Assembly (NCBI RefSeq): GCF_003945595.2
Contig: NW_024104509.1
Coordinates: 682,001 to 746,000 of the forward strand
Source of the DNA: Pipra filicauda
Taxonomy: Eukaryota; Chordata; Aves; Passeriformes; Pipridae
Length of the DNA: 64,000 nt
Direction: 5' to 3'
Every line of letters begins with the position of its first letter. Within the stretch, counting starts at the first letter, position 1. The notes under the pieces are model-generated. The model was not told the DNA's origin. It was given only the letters and a program-made list of their open reading frames with translations, and ran no database searches. The position numbers and the translations under genes were made by a program. This document shows positions 59,601-64,000 of the stretch, one piece after another.

Positions 59601-60718
59601 CCATCCTTTATGTATCCCAACACAGGCTTGAGGTTTCTGCTTAAAATCTGTTTTACATTCACAGATTCATTTCTTGCTTTTCAGAGACAGAAGAAAACAG
59701 TGTTGCAGACTCAACAAGTAAATGAGAAGCTTTGATAATGAAGAGTTTGAGGTTGGGAAAAGTAATTATGCCTCTCTATTTCTCTGCAAGCTTCCCTCTC
59801 CTGCTTTGTACACCTCCATGTCTGGAACTATACAGACGTACTCCTAATCTTAAATGTCTTTCAACTGGAAACAACATTGTGTGGACTTCAGTTTGTGTTA
59901 GAGAGAAAAAAATTCCAACAACCACAACCTAGTTCAATATATTTTCCAGCTCCCTTCCCCAAATCCCAAAGACATATTTTAGTTTCACTCAAGGTTAGCA
60001 GAGCTCAGTTACCTGGCAATTTGTTTGGGTTTAACATATGAAACACTGAAAAATTCTTAATGCAATTTTAATATTATGTTAAGGAAGACTTTATTTATAG
60101 CTGCAAACCGAACTGCTACATGTGGGAAGGAAACAACAGTCACCTAGAAAGGTTGCAGTGTCCCTCCAAAAACATGACAGTAATTTTAAACTTGTGGTTA
60201 AAATACACATGTTCTTACACCACTTTTTGTCAACCATCTTGATTTCCAAATCCCACCGTGGATTTTTCTCTAGCCATGACAATGATTTCTGTATGAAGCA
60301 CTTCTAAAGGTTATGTTATTGACTCTGTGATTCCTATGGTATTTAAATGTGGATGAGACTCCTGAGGACACAGACCTTTCCTATCCTACATGTTCTGTCA
60401 GTGCTGGGGGAGACACTTTCAGCCACTGTTAGACCAGCTAGTAATTGGAGCTAGTTTAATTACCTCCTTTCCAGATGCTAATCTAAACGCTGCTTTGACT
60501 TCAAACAACTTCCAATCAGGAGTTATAATGCAAAAAAGTTCCAATTAATCTAACCAATTCAGCTAATAGAAGACTAATGATGACCTACGTGAGTGCCAAC
60601 ATCTCTCCTCAGACTTTATATCTACCAATCTGTTGAAGACAGTCATGGATACAGGGCTAGATTGCCTTTTCCAAAAATACATTTGCTTTTCCAGAACTCT
60701 TGCTGTCAGCTGCCTACT
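56623..60718 (-). other. PCSK5: Upstream PCSK5 intron, middle part
   Basis: AT-rich sequence with no supported gene, RNA gene or recognisable repeat. Confidence 0.65.
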
Positions 60719-62497
60719 TAGAATCAGAATCATTTAGATTGGAAAAGATCCTTATAATCATCAAGTCCAACCACTAACCTTACACTGCCAAGTACTAAAC
60801 CATGTCCCCACATGCTACATCAATACAACATTTAAATACTTCCAGGGATGGTGGCTCTACCACTTCCCTGGGCAGTCTGTTCCAATGCTTGACAACCCTT
60901 TCAGAGAAGAAATTTTCCTAAATATTCAATCTAAACCCCCCCTGACACAACTTGAGGCCATTTCCTCTCGTTCTACTGCTTGTTACACCAACTCCCACCA
61001 TGCTATGATCTCTTTTCAGGTAGTTGCAGAGAAAGATAAGGACCTCCAAGCCTCCTTTTTTCCAGGTTAAACAAGCCTGGCTCCCTCAGCAGCTCCTCAT
61101 CAGACTTAGCACCTCTGTTGCCCTTCTCTGGACATGCTCAAGCATCTCAATGTCTTTCTTGTTGTGAGGGCCCCAAAACAGAACACAGGACTTGAGGTGC
61201 AGCCTCACTGGTGCTGAGTATAGGAGGACACTATTTCTGATCCAAGCCAGGATGTTATTGGCCTTCTTGGCCATCTGGGCACACTGCTGGCTCATGTTCA
61301 GCCTCTGCTGATCAGCACCCCAGATTCTTTTATGCTGGGTAGCTTTCCAGCCACTCCTCCCCCAGCCTGTAGCACTGGCTGTTGTGACTGAAGTGCGGGA
61401 CCCAGAACTTCACCTTATTGAACCTCATACAACTGACCTTGGCCCATCGGTCCAGCCCTTCCAGAACCCTCTGTAGAGTCTTCCTTTCCTTCAGCTGATC
61501 AACACTCCCACCCACTTCAGTGTCATCTGCAAACTGACTGGGGGTGCACACAATCCCCTTGACCACGTTATTGGTAAAGACATTAAAAAGAACTGGCCCC
61601 AGTACTCAGCCCTAGGAAACACTACAAGTGGTTGGCCACCAGTTAGATTTAACTCGATTCCCAACCATTCTCTGGGCTTGACCACCTAGCCATTTTTTTA
61701 ACCAGCAAACTGGGCACCCATTTGAGCCATAAGCAGCCAGTTTCTCCAGGAGAATGCTATGGGAAACAGTGTCAAAGTTTGTTCTGTACGTGTCACATGA
61801 TGGCACTCAAGATGACCTTCCCTGGCACCGAGGTCGGACTGATAGGTCTGTAGTTCCCCAGATCCTTCTTCTGATCCTTCTTGTAGATGGGCATCATATT
61901 TACTAACTTCCAGTCAACTGGGACCTCTCCAGTTAACCAGGACAGCTGGTAAATGACGCAAAGTAGTGAGCTGTTGCCCCAGTTCCTTCAGTACCCTTGG
62001 GTGGATCCCAATTGATCGCAGAGACTTGTGTGTGTCTAGGTGATATAGCAGGTCACTGACCATTTGCGCTTCGACTGTGGGGGTTTCATTCTTCTTCCCA
62101 CTCCTGTCTTCCAGCTCAGGGGGCTGGGTACCCAGAGAACAACAGGTCTTGTTATTCAAGACTGAGGCAAACAAGGTATTAACTACTTCATCTTTTTCCT
62201 CATCCTTTGTCTCTTTCTTTCCTCCTGCATACAATAAAGAATGGAGATTCTCCTTAACCCTCCTTTTGTTGTTAACGTATTTATAGAAACATTTTGTGTT
62301 GCCTTTTACTGTAGGAGCCAAACTGAGTTCTAGCTGGGCTTTATCCCTTCCAATTTTCTCACTGCATGCGGTTCATGATATCCTTGTATGTAGTCCTCCT
62401 GAGTATCCTGCCAATGGTCTCCCACAGGTGATACACTGACCTTTTTCCCCTGCATTCCAGGCAAAGTTTTCTGTTCAGCCAGGTTGGTCTTCTTCCT
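60719..62497 (-). mobile_element. CR1 LINE, decayed, 1.78 kb
   Basis: Tail-side sequence (AGAATCAGAATCATTTAGAT) lacks a long octamer tail. The body covers C-terminus, thumb ([17 protein letters not shown]), the palm region (DDTEVGGSVDQLKERK with DD of motif C) and ORF2 upstream sequence with EEKDEVVNTLFASVLNNK. It is broken into at least five frames by stops and indels. Older than the 39-kb copy. Confidence 0.88.
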
Positions 62498-64000
62498 TTA
62501 ATATTTCAAGCACAAAAAATCACCCAGTCTAGCTTGCATAGAATATGATCTTCCTCATTCCTACAGAGACCAGTGCAACTTCCTGTGTTTGGTGTTTGAT
62601 TGACAACAAACAGAGGTGGGATATTACAACAGCCAAACTCAAAGCTCTTGTTTCCCTTGCTCCATCCACTGTGTGTATGGGTATTAGGGCTGGACAGAGT
62701 TGATACTGGCTGCCAATGGCATGTGAAAATATCAGGAAGCATCTGTAAGACTGGAAGGTCTTTTGATATATGAAGAGCTTTGATTTATTGACATAACCAC
62801 TCAAAAGGGCTTGCTATTTTTCAAAAGTCTTATGCCAACTTCTGACATTTTTAAAACATAATTTTAAATTTATTTATATTTTAAAGTTACTGAAAACATG
62901 CAGTAGGGTGTTTACGAATAGTTTATTTGTGTTCTCTGAAATGCAGAGAACACATTGTGTGTGAAGATTTTCTGGCTCATTTCTGAATTTGTTCCTGGCT
63001 ACTGGTTACCACTATTTAAATCTGTCCAGTCTAGGTCTCTTATTTAGGAGCCTAGATAGGCTTGTCTATTTCTCACTCCCAGACTGTTAATGCTCTACTT
63101 ACAACAAGAATAATCACAATAATCACCAATTTTATTTAATATTGTAATTAAGAAATTATATTAAAAAGCTGTAAAACATTAAGTGACTAATCCTTTTTTA
63201 CTGGTCACTCTTTGGTGGAAGTAGTAGATACTCCAGCTAACCTAAAGGGATGTGACATAACTCTGGTAGTCTCTTACTCCTTGGCAATTGAGGTGACTCA
63301 GTTTCTGTAGGAATAATATCTCCACTGGGCCTAGGAATGGTCTGGAATTGAAAAAAGTGGCGAGAGTTTTGATTTCATTTTATCTTGTCTTCCACTAGCA
63401 TTTTATTTCACTGTACTGAAGTGTTATTGTCTACGCTTTAGAGCTAGGAAGAGTGAAGTATGTTCTCTAAAAATCTCCCTACAAATTTGTGAATGGTCTG
63501 TTTCTCCAAAGGCAGTTTCTGACAGTATTTGGAGCTTCATTTACAAAGAACTGCTCACATGGTTTGATCATTTTGCTTAAAACTGCAGTGTTTCATTTTG
63601 TGTCTTTCAACCCAGAGACAGATTAGAGTTAACACAGAATTTCCTTTTTAGGAATGCAGTTGCAGGTTCTGCTGTTGACTAAACAGCTGGCAGAACAAGG
63701 AGCCTTTGCATACAATCTGCCATAGCAGAAACAGATCAGCAGTTTTGATATCTTCACAAAAACAGATGTTCTCAAGTATTTTTCCATAAAATCAGTAATT
63801 AACAGCTTTAATTATTAAAAGCTCCCTCTATTGACAAACTAACTAACCAGAGAAGATCCTGAAATGAGCATTCAAGTCTTTCTTTTTGAGACTACCAAGT
63901 AACAAGTTCCTGAGAAAAGATACATGCTGTCTCACAAGAAAACAACTAAAGAAAAAAAAAAATTCTTGTTCATTTCTAAGTTAATTCTTTTGACATGCAT
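62498..64000 (-). other. PCSK5: Upstream PCSK5 intron, window end
   Basis: No exon, gene or repeat recognised up to the window edge. Confidence 0.6.

Noticed and set aside
1..64000. CRISPR array, bacterial operon, phage or tRNA genes
   Set aside because: No direct repeats with unique spacers, no Shine-Dalgarno-led gene runs and no tRNA-like B-box and cloverleaf were seen; all content is vertebrate nuclear.

Overview
This window is vertebrate nuclear DNA, almost certainly from a bird. The evidence is the repeat content: CR1 LINE fragments with their typical 3' octamer-like tails, LTRs of the avian ERV-L type, no SINEs, and an AT-rich background full of microsatellites. No bacterial-style operons, rRNA, tRNA or CRISPR were seen. 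Most open reading frames are chance or belong to decayed mobile elements.

The one host gene is PCSK5 (proprotein convertase PC5/6) on the minus strand. Eleven coding exons lie between 50283 and 20576. All have GT-AG splice sites and their reading phases join without a break across 1430 coding bases. They encode the end of the subtilisin-like domain, the P domain with its RRGDL motif, a linker, the furin-like cysteine-rich repeats, and the alternative last exon of the secreted short isoform (PC5A) with a TAA stop at 20576-20578. The catalytic-triad exons must lie upstream, beyond base 64000. The extra cysteine-rich exons of the long membrane isoform (PC5B) were not found in the 20 kb downstream. 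PCSK5 is at human 9q21, which corresponds to the avian Z chromosome, so Z linkage is a reasonable inference.

Layout. 1-4586: 5' part of a dead ERV-L-like provirus on the minus strand (5' LTR, Lys-like primer site, gag/protease/RT/integrase remnants), interrupted by a CR1. 4587-20575: mostly unremarkable DNA with a 53-base poly(T), a solo ERV-L LTR with target-site duplication, a long ATCT microsatellite, small tandem duplications, and the presumed PC5A 3' UTR. 20576-50283: the PCSK5 exons. Their introns hold three further solo LTRs (28.7, 36.0 and 44.8 kb) and a mobile-element cluster at 39.2-44.0 kb. That cluster contains a CR1 with a 470-codon reverse-transcriptase ORF, an inverted pair of related CR1 copies, and between them a non-CR1 LINE fragment that resembles the C-terminus of RTE-type elements. 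50284-64000: upstream PCSK5 intron with a CR1-inside-CR1 nest (54.9-56.6 kb) and a decayed CR1 (60.7-62.5 kb).

The most unusual item is the RTE-like fragment at 42.1-42.6 kb, because RTE elements entered only some bird lineages, apparently by horizontal transfer. No new multi-gene system is evident.
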